NCBI GenBank assembly: GCA_947302895.1
Contig: CAMYWU010000025.1
Span: 1 to 10,906 of the forward strand
Length of the DNA: 10,906 nt
Source: an uncultured Clostridia bacterium
GTDB lineage: Bacteria > Bacillota > Clostridia > Oscillospirales > Acutalibacteraceae
Direction: 5' to 3'
Of the stretch, positions 1-7,097 are shown piece by piece; positions within the stretch are counted from its first letter, which is position 1, and each line of letters begins with the position of its first letter. The notes beneath the pieces are model-generated. The model was not told the DNA's origin, made no database searches, and saw nothing but the letters and a program-made list of their open reading frames with translations. A program made the translations under genes and the position numbers.

Positions 1-204
1 ATGAATTGTAGGGGTCGGATATCATCCGCCCGTTTTTAATTATGAATTATGAATTTCGGGAGCAAAGCTCCGATTATATTTTGGGACGTCGAGGACGCCG
101 TCCCCTACGTTGCACGCTCAAACGAGTTTTGTAGGGGATGACGTCCTCGGCATCCCGTTTATCCATTGTTTGAGGCGCAGCGCCGCCGAGTAACCAATTG
201 AACA
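1..204. repeat. Gene-free region with three GTAGGGG-type hairpin repeats
   Basis: No coding region is supported here. Three short units share a GTAGGGG end followed by a hairpin. Unit one is at 9-33 with stem CGGAT/ATCCG. Unit two is at 83-108, reversed, with stem GGGACG/CGTCCC. Unit three is at 132-158 with stem GGGATG/CATCCC. Units two and three face each other and form an imperfect inverted repeat of about 26 bp around a 22-23-bp centre. Smaller hairpins occur at 59-73 (GGAGC/GCTCC) and 173-185 (GGCGC/GCGCC). AT-rich tandem words (AATTATGAATTATGAATT) lie at 38-55. The stretch directly follows the thiT stop on the minus strand, so its GC-rich hairpins could help end thiT transcription, but no clean U-tract follows them. 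Similar units are, from memory, widespread between genes of gut Firmicutes. I cannot verify copy number here. Confidence 0.6.
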
Positions 205-861
205 TTATGCGTTTTCATCAACGATATACTTTTTAAGAGGCTTAACCGAAATCAATGCAAGGCAAACAATAACGGTTATAATTGTTTCGGGAACCATATA
301 AATTCCGTTATAAACAAGGGAATATATAATTGAAAGAAGCTGACCCGAAAAATGATTAAGAATGCTCTGAGAAAAGCTGCCCTTCATTGATTCGGTGAAA
401 AACCATTCTGCATAGCTTCCCCAGAGAATCCATCCCGAAAGAAAATGCGCAAGAAAGCGAAAAACGCAAACTGTGAAAGCGCCGAGGGCAAAGGCTTTTG
501 TTTCATTCTTGATTTTGTTTTTATACATTCCCGAAAGACCAAGAAGAGTAAAGGCAATGAAATAATCAAGAATTGCCATAAGAATTATGTTTACAACCGA
601 CCTTGCCGCATTTGCCGAATCATACATTCCTGCAAAAGCATTTGAGGAGGTTGCGCCGAGAACAATCTGAATAAGGCTGAAAACAAAGCCCGAAAGCAAG
701 CCCCATTTCATACCGTATTTATATCCGATAATAATTATCGGAACCATTCCTGCAATAGTCAGCTCGCCATCATAGGGGAGCTCAATTGCAAACGCAAAAA
801 GCACGGCTGAAATTGCGATTAAAATTCCCGTTGTTGTTAGTCTTTTTGTTTTTAGTTTCAT
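205..861 (-). CDS. thiT: Thiamine ECF transporter S component ThiT
   Basis: This is a 218-residue integral membrane protein, the substrate-binding subunit that hands thiamine to the shared ECF energising module (EcfA/A'/T), which is not in this window. About six membrane segments are visible. The diagnostic ThiT region is well conserved: HFLSGWILWGSY near residues 139-150, where His139 and Trp147 keep the eight-residue spacing of the thiamine-contacting His and Trp known in Lactococcus lactis ThiT, followed by SLVYNGIYMVPE near 181-191. LDYFIAFTLLGLSG (98-111) also fits the family. The start at 861 is chosen because AAAGGAG precedes that ATG at good spacing and the protein then has the usual family length. 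The frame stays open for 50 further upstream codons, but those run through a repeat element. Expression is very probably controlled by the TPP riboswitch and terminator upstream. Confidence 0.93.
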   Translation of the reverse strand: MKLKTKRLTTTGILIAISAVLFAFAIELPYDGELTIAGMVPIIIIGYKYGMKWGLLSGFVFSLIQIVLGATSSNAFAGMYDSANAARSVVNIILMAILDYFIAFTLLGLSGMYKNKIKNETKAFALGAFTVCVFRFLAHFLSGWILWGSYAEWFFTESMKGSFSQSILNHFSGQLLSIIYSLVYNGIYMVPETIITVIVCLALISVKPLKKYIVDENA

Positions 862-882
862 TTTAATTCTCCTTTCAACTAA

Positions 883-1180
883 AGGCAGGGCAAGGTAGGC
901 ATTCGGGATTCGAACCAAGTAAGGTTTTGCCCGTCCATTTTTCACAAATACTGCGTTAAAGCGCCTTGTAAGGCGCCAGCCTTGCTTCATCGCTTTGCCT
1001 TGTCTTTGCAAAAAATGAACAGGGCAAAACTGCGAAGCACCTTAAATTGTATAGTTTGCGTTCATTTTGACGTTTTTTGATGCAGGCATACTGTCGTATG
1101 TCAAGACAAAAAGCGACAAAAGGGGCGTTAAATATGCAATTTAAGGCTTGCTTGGTTCGAATCCCGAATGCCCAAACAGA
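883..1180. repeat. Structured element with 22-bp terminal inverted repeats, between TPP riboswitch and thiT
   Basis: A perfect 22-bp inverted repeat at 898-919 and 1151-1172 bounds about 230 bp of non-coding DNA. Further internal inverted repeats are 924-932/1022-1030 (GTTTTGCCC), 1012-1020/1060-1068 (AAAATGAAC) and 1040-1049/1137-1146 (CCTTAAATTG). Local hairpins are at 961-976 (GCGCCTT/AAGGCGC) and 1087-1100 (CATAC/GTATG). Some pairings cross each other, so the transcript would have competing or pseudoknot-like folds. Short open frames inside have no ribosome binding site or family signature. No transposase is present, and I could not define a target-site duplication. It looks like a small non-autonomous dispersed repeat (MITE-like) now forming the thiT leader. 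It could instead be a structured RNA. Confidence 0.65.
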
Positions 1181-1204
1181 AAAGCCCCGAAAACTCGGGG
1201 CTTT
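1173..1204 (-). terminator. Intrinsic terminator of the thiT TPP riboswitch
   Basis: On the minus strand AAAGCCCCGA-GTTT-TCGGGGCTTT forms a 10-bp stem (1181-1204) with a 4-nt loop. It is followed by a T-rich run CTTTTCTGTTT ending near 1173. It begins only a few bases after the aptamer, as expected for a transcription-attenuation expression platform. No terminator is visible between the vanW stop and the riboswitch, so this hairpin may also stop transcripts arriving from the ara operon. Confidence 0.85.
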
Positions 1205-1210
1205 GGTGAT

Positions 1211-1293
1211 TTTATCCGTCTTGCGAATCTGCATTACCAGACTGCTTATGGGTATAATCTCAGCTCAGAAAAAATCCTTTGCACCCCTGACTT
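1211..1293 (-). promoter_or_regulatory. TPP (THI-box) riboswitch aptamer upstream of thiT
   Basis: Reading the minus strand, the conserved blocks of the TPP aptamer appear in order. AGGGGTGC is near 1281-1288. GCTGAGATTATACCC at 1250-1264 is the diagnostic CUGAGA pyrimidine-sensor segment. CTGGTAATGCAG near 1230-1241 is the P5/L5 pyrophosphate-side block. GCAAGACGGA closes near 1216-1225. The total of about 83 nt is a normal size. A terminator follows directly and a thiamine transporter gene is the next gene, which fits a ligand-OFF attenuator: TPP bound means termination and low thiT. The outer P1 helix is not strong by eye. An alternative antiterminator was not resolved. Confidence 0.87.
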
Positions 1294-1308
1294 ATTTAGT
1301 TCTTTGGT

Positions 1309-1337
1309 ATTATATTATGATTGGTTTAATTTGTCAA
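1309..1337 (-). promoter_or_regulatory. Consensus sigma-A promoter for the TPP riboswitch-thiT transcript
   Basis: On the minus strand TTGACA (1337-1332) is followed by 17 bp and TATAAT (1314-1309), a full consensus match. Initiation would fall near 1302, about 10-15 nt before the aptamer begins. The -35 box starts 2 bp beyond the stop codon of the upstream VanW gene (1340-1342), leaving no room for a separate terminator between them. Confidence 0.88.
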
Positions 1338-1339
1338 TA

Positions 1340-3010
1340 TTAATACTTTGAATATGCGGTGTAGTTGGTTTTCCCGCCAACCTTTCTTTTAAGGGTGAAA
1401 TTCTTTCCCTTTCTTGAAACGCTGAGCTTAACCTTCTTTGGCGAAACTTCATAGCAAACCTTATATGTACATTTAATTATTCCGCCGCTGCAGCTCATAT
1501 TTATTTTTATGGGATAGCTTGTATTATTCTTAAACTTGAAATCCTCGCTGCCCCAATAAATTGCAGCGTCTCTGCCAAGAGGACAATAGGTTACTCTCTG
1601 GGAATGCTGATGGCGCTCAACAATTTTGAAGTTTGCAAGAAGCGCAGCGTTAAACATTGTTGAAGCAACCTGGCAAACGCCGCCGCCAACGCCCATTGTA
1701 TGGCTGTTAGGACCTGTGAAAACATATGCTTCCTTATAGCCCTTTGCGGTTGTTCTCTTGCCAACAGTTTTATTAAACGAGAAGGTTTCGCCGGGATAAA
1801 CAACGGTTCCGTTTATTGCCTTGCAGGCAAGCTTAAGGTTGTTTGTTCTTTTTTTATTATTAACATACTTTGTTGAATAGCTTGCATAAACCTTGCTGTA
1901 GCTCGATGAGATTTTTGCGCTGACATCGCCGTATACGGTTGTTTTATTGTTGTTAAAGCGTCTGTATGCTCGAACTCTTGCATAATAAACAGAATTGTTC
2001 TTAGGAATTGCAACGGTTTTTGAGGTTGTTGAGCCGTTTGCAACATCAACACTCTGAACGCCTTTTTTGAAGTTTTTATCGGCTGAATACTGAACAATAT
2101 ATCCGTTGCTTGTTGCCTTGCTCCAGCTGATAACAAGCTTGCTCTTATCCTTTGTTTTTGCAACGCTCTTCATAGAAACGGTTACGGGCTTTGAAGAGGT
2201 AAGATAAACAGCGCTTGCATCGCCTGTAAGAGTTGTTGAGCCTGAGGTTTTATATGCCTTAACTATAAAATAGTAGAGGTAGCCTGCGCTTCTGTCCTTA
2301 ACAGTGCAGCTATTTGTTTTAACGGTTGCATAAAGCTTTGTATTCTTTCCGTCCTTATCGCAGGTATAAACCTTATAGCCTGTTACAGCATCATTGCTCT
2401 GAGAAGCCCAATGAAGCTCAAGCGAATTTGTTTTATAGTTGGTTGTTGATAAGGATGTAACCTTATTAGGAAATACATTTGCCTTTAAGGTTTTTGTATC
2501 TTTAAAGTTGCCGATACCTGTGAATCTGAGGGTTGCGCTCTGAACGCCTGTTTTATCGTAGCCCGAAGCGCTGAAGGTATAATCAACACCTTCCTTAAGA
2601 AGAGTATTTCCATAGTAAACCTCATAGGCAGGCGCCTTATTCGGATTAGCCTTTGAAATGCTTTTATAGGAAATATCGCTGCTGTTAAGCGAATGAGCGC
2701 TGATGGTGAAATCTTTTGAAAGCTCACCGCTGTATTCGCCCATACCCTGTGCGGTTACTGTTGCTGTTCCTGCGTTGGTATTGTTTAAATACGTAAGAGT
2801 ATAGTCCGTATCAAGAACAAGAACATTATCATTTACTTTAAGAGTAACATCGGGCTTAATCTCGCTTGCGTTATAGGTATAGCTTGCGCTATCAAGTGTT
2901 ATCTCCCCTGTTGAAATATCAACGGGCATTAATGCAAATGCCTTTCCTGCAAAAGAAAAGCAAATAACAAACAAAGTTAAAATACTTATTAATCTGCTGA
3001 ATTTTTTCAT
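1340..3010 (-). CDS. Secreted VanW-domain protein with Ig-like and fibronectin III domains
   Basis: The 556-residue protein starts with a signal peptide (MKKF, hydrophobic core ISILTLFVICFSF, AFA cleavage region near residue 26). Two beta-rich MBG/Ig-like repeats follow (about 36-104 and 105-178), then two fibronectin type III-like modules (about 183-272 and 275-368). A VanW domain occupies about 374-503, with the hallmark GGGVCQVASTMFNAAL (442-457), ERHQHS (465-470) and PLGRDAAIYWGSEDFKFKN (477-495). VanW proteins are linked to cell-envelope functions, but their biochemical activity is not established. The C-terminal 50 residues are strongly basic and could contact wall polymers. The start at 3010 follows AAAAGG. 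An ATG two codons upstream (3016) is equally possible. A longer in-frame start at 3169 would overlap araD and is rejected. The gap to araD is only 22 bp, so co-transcription is likely. Confidence 0.87.
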   Translation of the reverse strand: MKKFSRLISILTLFVICFSFAGKAFALMPVDISTGEITLDSASYTYNASEIKPDVTLKVNDNVLVLDTDYTLTYLNNTNAGTATVTAQGMGEYSGELSKDFTISAHSLNSSDISYKSISKANPNKAPAYEVYYGNTLLKEGVDYTFSASGYDKTGVQSATLRFTGIGNFKDTKTLKANVFPNKVTSLSTTNYKTNSLELHWASQSNDAVTGYKVYTCDKDGKNTKLYATVKTNSCTVKDRSAGYLYYFIVKAYKTSGSTTLTGDASAVYLTSSKPVTVSMKSVAKTKDKSKLVISWSKATSNGYIVQYSADKNFKKGVQSVDVANGSTTSKTVAIPKNNSVYYARVRAYRRFNNNKTTVYGDVSAKISSSYSKVYASYSTKYVNNKKRTNNLKLACKAINGTVVYPGETFSFNKTVGKRTTAKGYKEAYVFTGPNSHTMGVGGGVCQVASTMFNAALLANFKIVERHQHSQRVTYCPLGRDAAIYWGSEDFKFKNNTSYPIKINMSCSGGIIKCTYKVCYEVSPKKVKLSVSRKGKNFTLKRKVGGKTNYTAYSKY

Positions 3011-3032
3011 AATCATAATACCTTTTCTATCA

Positions 3033-3743
3033 TTATTTATTCTGTCCGTAGTAAGCGTTTTTGCCATGCTTTCTCTGATAGTGTTTATCAAGAAGATAGC
3101 TTTCAATTCCAATATCGGAATCCTTGCTGAGAGATGCAACAAGCTCGGTCCGGTGAGCCATTTTTGCAACCTCTTCGAGAATCAAAGCATTTTCAACTGC
3201 CTTGAATCCATCCTTACCCCAGGTAAAAGGTCCGTGGCGGTGAATAAGCACCGCAGGGCATTCATCGGGGCTGATACCTCTTTTTTTGAAATCCTCGGCA
3301 ATAACCTTGCCTGTATTGAGCTCATATGCGCCGTTAACCTCTTCTTCGGTAAGCCCCCTTGTGCAGGGAACAAAGCCGTTTGCAAAATCAGCATGGGTTG
3401 TTCCGTAGGCAGGAATATCCCTGCCTGCCTGAGCCCATGAGCATGCCCATGAGGAATGGGTATGAACAATTCCGCCGATATTCGGAAATGCGTTATAAAG
3501 CTCCATATGAGTTGGTGTATCCGATGAGGGATTGAGCTTACCCTCAACCTTGTTGCCCTTTAAATCCATAACAACCATATCATCGGCTGTCATCTTATCA
3601 TAGGGAACGCCCGAGGGCTTGATAACAAACAAGCCGCTTTCCCTGTCTATCTCGGAAACATTGCCCCAGGTTAAAACAACAAGATTATATTCAACAAGCT
3701 TTAAATTCGCTTCAAAAACTCTTTGCTTTAATTCTTCAAGCAT
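3033..3743 (-). CDS. araD: L-ribulose-5-phosphate 4-epimerase AraD
   Basis: This cytoplasmic class II aldolase-like enzyme converts L-ribulose-5-phosphate to D-xylulose-5-phosphate, the last step of arabinose entry. The 236 residues match the family length (E. coli AraD has 231). The zinc-binding and catalytic residues are all visible: Asp75 in [13 protein letters not shown], His94 and His96 in GIVHTHSSW, Asp119 in THADFANG, and His170 in LIHRHGPF. These correspond, shifted by one, to Asp76, His95, His97, Asp120 and His171 of the E. coli enzyme. The C-terminal tyrosine region HGKNAYYGQ is also present. AGGAG at 3751-3755, inside the last codons of araA, sets the start at 3743. Only 2 bp separate the two genes, implying translational coupling. 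Confidence 0.96.
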   Translation of the reverse strand: MLEELKQRVFEANLKLVEYNLVVLTWGNVSEIDRESGLFVIKPSGVPYDKMTADDMVVMDLKGNKVEGKLNPSSDTPTHMELYNAFPNIGGIVHTHSSWACSWAQAGRDIPAYGTTHADFANGFVPCTRGLTEEEVNGAYELNTGKVIAEDFKKRGISPDECPAVLIHRHGPFTWGKDGFKAVENALILEEVAKMAHRTELVASLSKDSDIGIESYLLDKHYQRKHGKNAYYGQNK

Positions 3744-3745
3744 TA

Positions 3746-5218
3746 TTATACTCCTAATTTATATGCAACGTCGTTAAAGAATAATTCTTTTCTGAACTCG
3801 TTAATTTCAGTATCCTTATTGATATGAACAAATTCAATGCCCATAATTTCAGCAAAATCACGCATATGCTCTGCTGTAAGGGTATATGAAAGAACGCTGT
3901 GGTGTGCGCCGCCTGCATAAATCCAAGCCTCAGCAGAGGTCTGAAGACACGGAAGCGGTTTCCAGAGAACGCCTGCAACAGGAAGCTTCGGCATATCGTT
4001 TTCCTGCTTTTTGCATTCAACATCGTTAACAATCATTCTGAGTCTGTCGCCCATATCAACGAGGGTAACAACTATTGCATTTCCTGTCTGAGCCTTGAAA
4101 ACAAGTCGAGCAGGATCCTCTCTGTCGCCGATTCCGAGGTGGTGAACCTGAATCTTTGCCTTTTCTGCGGCGATGCTCGGGCAAACCTCAAGCATATGGG
4201 AGCCGAGAAGCATTTCATTACCCGGCTCGAAATGGTAGGTATAATCCTCCATAAATGCGGTTCCGCCGTTCATTCCCTCGCTCATAAGCTTCATAATTCT
4301 TGTCATAGCGGCAACCTTCCAGTCGCCCTCTGCGCCGAAGCCATAGCCCTGGCGCATTAAATCCTGAGCTGCAAGACCCGGAAGCTGCTTTAATTCCTGC
4401 AAGTCCTCAAAATTAGTATGGAATGCACCGAAGCCGCCTTTTTCAAGGAACTTTTTAAGCGCAACCTCTTCCCTTGCCTGATAGCGAACCGATGCAATAT
4501 TATCGGTATCCATTTCGTAATTTGCTTCATACTCAGCCATCTGAGCATCAATTTCTTCCTCGCTTACAGCGTTTACACACTTGATAATATCGCCAACTCC
4601 ATAGTGGTCAACCTGCCAGCCGAGTTTAATCTGAGCTTCAATTTTATCGCCGTCGGTTACTGCAACATTTCTCATATTATCGGAGATACGAAGAACACGG
4701 AGCTTTCTCGATTCCATTGCGCCAACAGCAGCTCTCATCCAAACGCCGATTTTCTCCTGGAATGCTTCATCCTTCCAATAGCCTGCTGCAACCTTTTGCT
4801 TCATTCTCATTCTTGCAGTTATGTAGCCATGCTCTCTGTCGCCGTGGGCGGACTGGTTGAGATTCATAAAGTCCATATCAATATCGCCCCACGGGATATC
4901 ACGGTTATACTGGGTATTAACGTGAAGGAAGGGCTTTTCAAGAGCGTTGAAGCCCGCAATCCACATCTTTGAAGGCGAGAAGGTATGCATCCAGGTTATA
5001 ACGCCTGCGCAATTGGGGTTGGTGTTTGCTTCCTGCATAATATCAAGGATTTCCTTTGAGGTTTTAACGCAGGGCTTTGCAACAACCTTGCAGGGAAGAT
5101 TTTTGCTCCACTCCGATGCCATTTCCGAAGAATGCGCATCGATTGTTTCAAAAATCTCTTCGCCGTATAAAAACTGTGTTCCGACAACAAACCAAAATTC
5201 ATAATCTTTAATAGCCAT
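3746..5218 (-). CDS. araA: L-arabinose isomerase AraA
   Basis: This 490-residue cytoplasmic metal-dependent isomerase interconverts L-arabinose and L-ribulose. The characteristic segments are intact: [12 protein letters not shown] (99-110), [17 protein letters not shown] (115-131), GFGAEGDWK (293-301), [16 protein letters not shown] (322-337), [12 protein letters not shown] (339-350) and AGGAHHSV (435-442). The Mn-binding and catalytic residues are therefore Glu297, Glu324, His341 and a His at 439/440, matching Glu306, Glu333, His350 and His450 of the E. coli enzyme. AAGGAGA at 5228-5234 supports the start at 5218. It sits second in the operon, behind the kinase and a 242-bp gap that contains a repeat element. 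It is followed with almost no gap by araD. No truncation or frameshift is seen. Confidence 0.97.
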   Translation of the reverse strand: MAIKDYEFWFVVGTQFLYGEEIFETIDAHSSEMASEWSKNLPCKVVAKPCVKTSKEILDIMQEANTNPNCAGVITWMHTFSPSKMWIAGFNALEKPFLHVNTQYNRDIPWGDIDMDFMNLNQSAHGDREHGYITARMRMKQKVAAGYWKDEAFQEKIGVWMRAAVGAMESRKLRVLRISDNMRNVAVTDGDKIEAQIKLGWQVDHYGVGDIIKCVNAVSEEEIDAQMAEYEANYEMDTDNIASVRYQAREEVALKKFLEKGGFGAFHTNFEDLQELKQLPGLAAQDLMRQGYGFGAEGDWKVAAMTRIMKLMSEGMNGGTAFMEDYTYHFEPGNEMLLGSHMLEVCPSIAAEKAKIQVHHLGIGDREDPARLVFKAQTGNAIVVTLVDMGDRLRMIVNDVECKKQENDMPKLPVAGVLWKPLPCLQTSAEAWIYAGGAHHSVLSYTLTAEHMRDFAEIMGIEFVHINKDTEINEFRKELFFNDVAYKLGV

Positions 5219-5249
5219 ATAAATAATCTCCTTAAATTATTACCTTATT

Positions 5250-5442
5250 GCCTCCCTTGTAAAGGGAGGGGGACCACGAAGTGGTGGAGGGATGGTCGTT
5301 TCCTATAAGAACTACTAACGGCAACTATAAACACCTTCAACGCGTTCTTAATCACTGCGACCATCCCCTCTGTCACCCCGAAAGCCATTAGACATTTCGT
5401 TAATACCAATGGGCGACATTTCCCCTTTGGCAAGGGGAGCAA
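5250..5442. repeat. Long imperfect palindrome (MITE-like) between the kinase gene and araA
   Basis: The whole gap is organised as nested inverted repeats. The left end is a hairpin CCTCCCTT/AAGGGAGG (5251-5269) plus a second hairpin ACCAC-GAA-GTGGT (5273-5285). The right end is a hairpin TCCCCTT/AAGGGGA (5421-5438) whose sequence resembles the inverse of the left end. Inside, GGGATGGTCG (5289-5298) pairs perfectly with CGACCATCCC (5358-5367), and TAAGAAC (5306-5312) with GTTCTTA (5344-5350). There is no open frame of note. The right edge abuts the kinase stop codon. It resembles non-autonomous hairpin repeats frequent in gut Clostridia. In the operon mRNA it would form a large stem that may affect processing or the kinase-to-isomerase expression ratio. 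Confidence 0.75.
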
Positions 5443-5460
5443 AAAGGTTTCTCGCTACGC

Positions 5461-7038
5461 TCAATCAATATTCAAGTATGCAACCTTTTCCGCTTCAAGC
5501 GCTGCAACATAAGTTTTCATATATTTTTCAAAGCCTTCAACATCCTCGGGGTCGGGATTGATGGTTGAGCTCTTGCAGGAAGCAAAAACCTTCTCTTCAA
5601 GATAATTCTCAAGCGGCTTTTCGTTTTCGGTTGCGTATTTGGCAAGAACAGCCATTCCCCATGCGCCGCCCTCGCTTGCAGTTTCCATAACCGAAACGGG
5701 TGCGTTCATAGCGCCTGCCATAAGCTTCTGGCCAACAACGGGGGTTTTGAAAAGTCCGCCGTGCCCCATAAGTCTGTCTATCTTAACGCCCTCGTTTTCA
5801 AGGAATTTCATTCCTATCTTAAGGGTGCTCATAGTGCTGTATATCTGGGCTCTGAAAAAGTTTGCAAGATTGAAGGCGCTGCCCTGACTTCTTAAAAACA
5901 TCGGTCTGCCGTCCTGGGTATGAGAAACAGGCTCGCCCGAGAAATAGTTTATATTAACAAGTCCGCCGCAATCCGCATCGCCCGAAAGAGCTGCTTCATA
6001 AAGCAAATCATATATCTTGTATTTCGGCATATCGCTTCCGCTTGCCTTTGCAAACTCAGCAAAAATATTAACCCAGTAATCAAGGTCCGTGCAGCAGTTA
6101 TTACAGTGAACCATTGCAACATCGCTGCCCGAGGGAGTTGTTACTATATCAATCTCCTCGTAAACCTTTTCAAGCGGTTTTTCAAGAACAACCATCGAGA
6201 AAATCGAGGTTCCTGCGCTGACGTTGCCCGTTCTTTCGGTTATGCTGTTTGTTGCAACCATACCCGTTCCTGCATCGCCCTCCGGCGGACACATAAGTAT
6301 TCCCGCCTTGAGGTTTCCGCTCTTATCAAGGAGCTTTGCGCCCTCCTCGGTAAGACATCCTGCGTTTTCGCCTGCAACAAGAACCTTGGGAAGTATTTCC
6401 TTTATATCCCAACTGCAAGCCTTAACCTTCTCGAGCGCTGCAAATTTATCAAGCATATCAGCGTTATAATCCTTTGCGGCGCAGTCAATCGGAAACATAC
6501 CCGAAGCTTCGCCTATGCCGAGAACCTTTTCTCCGCTGAGCTTCCAATGTACATAGCCTGCAAGAGTTGTTAAAAATGCAATATCGTTTATATGCTCCTC
6601 GCCGTTTAACACCGCCTGATAGAGATGGGCAATGCTCCAGCGCTGAGGAATATTGAAGCTGAATAGCTCCGTAAGCTCGGCAGCTGCCTCGGCAGTTATT
6701 GTGTTTCTCCAGGTTCTGAACTGAGCAAGCTGATTGCCGTTTTTATCAAACGGAAGATAGCCATGCATCATTGCAGAAAAGCCTATCGAAGCAAGCGAGG
6801 TTATATATTCCCCTGTTTTTGCCTTAACATCCTCGTTAAGCTCTGCATATGCGCTCCGGAGTCCTTCCCAAACCTGTGAAAGAGGATAGGTCCATATTCC
6901 GTTTTCGAGGCTGTTTTCCCAGGTGTAGCCACCGAAAGCAATCGCATTGCAGCTTTCATCAATAAGAACCGCTTTAATTCTCGTTGAACCAAATTCAATT
7001 CCGAGCGATTCCCTGCCGCTTAGTTTAAAACCGTTCAC
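5461..7038 (-). CDS. araB: FGGY-family kinase, probable L-ribulokinase of the arabinose operon
   Basis: This 525-residue cytoplasmic sugar kinase is predicted to phosphorylate L-ribulose with ATP. The FGGY fold is clear. The N-terminal phosphate-binding loop is LGIEFGSTRIKAVLID (12-27), substrate-side segments are FSAMMHGYLP (87-96) and FRTWRNT (107-113), the likely catalytic base is Asp255 in PPEGDAGTGMV, and the adenosine-side motifs are GHGGLFKTP (425-433) and SEGGAWGMA (455-463). By eye it is closer to the roughly 530-residue kinases annotated as xylulokinase-like in Firmicutes and Bacteroidetes ara loci than to classical AraB (about 560 residues). The ribulokinase role rests largely on its place ahead of araA and araD, so the symbol is functional, not a proven orthology. 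The start is GTG at 7036-7038, fixed by GGAGGTG just upstream. Confidence 0.88.
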   Translation of the reverse strand: MNGFKLSGRESLGIEFGSTRIKAVLIDESCNAIAFGGYTWENSLENGIWTYPLSQVWEGLRSAYAELNEDVKAKTGEYITSLASIGFSAMMHGYLPFDKNGNQLAQFRTWRNTITAEAAAELTELFSFNIPQRWSIAHLYQAVLNGEEHINDIAFLTTLAGYVHWKLSGEKVLGIGEASGMFPIDCAAKDYNADMLDKFAALEKVKACSWDIKEILPKVLVAGENAGCLTEEGAKLLDKSGNLKAGILMCPPEGDAGTGMVATNSITERTGNVSAGTSIFSMVVLEKPLEKVYEEIDIVTTPSGSDVAMVHCNNCCTDLDYWVNIFAEFAKASGSDMPKYKIYDLLYEAALSGDADCGGLVNINYFSGEPVSHTQDGRPMFLRSQGSAFNLANFFRAQIYSTMSTLKIGMKFLENEGVKIDRLMGHGGLFKTPVVGQKLMAGAMNAPVSVMETASEGGAWGMAVLAKYATENEKPLENYLEEKVFASCKSSTINPDPEDVEGFEKYMKTYVAALEAEKVAYLNID

Positions 7039-7053
7039 AAAGCACCTCCGATA

Positions 7054-7082
7054 TAGGTTTACGCCGTTTTGAGCAAAACCTA
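7054..7082 (-). promoter_or_regulatory. Palindrome in the ara operon leader, candidate operator
   Basis: Two overlapping symmetries lie between the promoter and the GTG start. One is the palindrome GTTTTG-AG-CAAAAC (7066-7079). The other is a wider inverted repeat TAGGTTT (7054-7060) / AAACCTA (7076-7082). The position, just downstream of the expected transcription start near 7091, suits a repressor operator. Alternatively it is a leader RNA hairpin. It lacks the central CG typical of LacI-family/cre sites and does not match the Bacillus AraR box. No regulator gene is in the window. Confidence 0.4.
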
Positions 7083-7097
7083 AAATAAATCATTGTT

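Noticed and set aside
1..158. CRISPR-like spaced repeats
   Set aside because: Only three units, in mixed orientation, with irregular spacing and variable stems. No cas genes are present.
862..1011. N-terminal extension of ThiT by 50 residues
   Set aside because: The extension is encoded by the repeat element. The internal ATG at 861 has a proper AAAGGAG site and gives the normal family length.
1100..1175. Possible tRNA gene because of GGTTCGAATCCC near 1153-1164
   Set aside because: No acceptor, D or anticodon stems can be formed upstream, and the T-stem itself pairs poorly. The same sequence is the end of an inverted repeat.
1077..1351. Small plus-strand open frames (88 and 67 residues)
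   Set aside because: They cross the inverted repeat, terminator and TPP riboswitch, have no ribosome binding site and no family features.
3011..3169. Upstream starts of the VanW protein giving up to 609 residues
   Set aside because: They overlap araD out of frame and would bury the signal peptide. The ATG at 3010 (or 3016) has a ribosome binding site and begins a normal signal sequence.
3899..4972. Long plus-strand open frames opposite araA (153 and 184 residues)
   Set aside because: They are antisense shadows of a fully conserved araA coding region, without promoter, ribosome binding site or recognisable domains.
7066..7079. cre site for CcpA in the ara leader
   Set aside because: The palindrome lacks the central CG that defines cre/LacI-type operators, so CcpA control is not supported by it.
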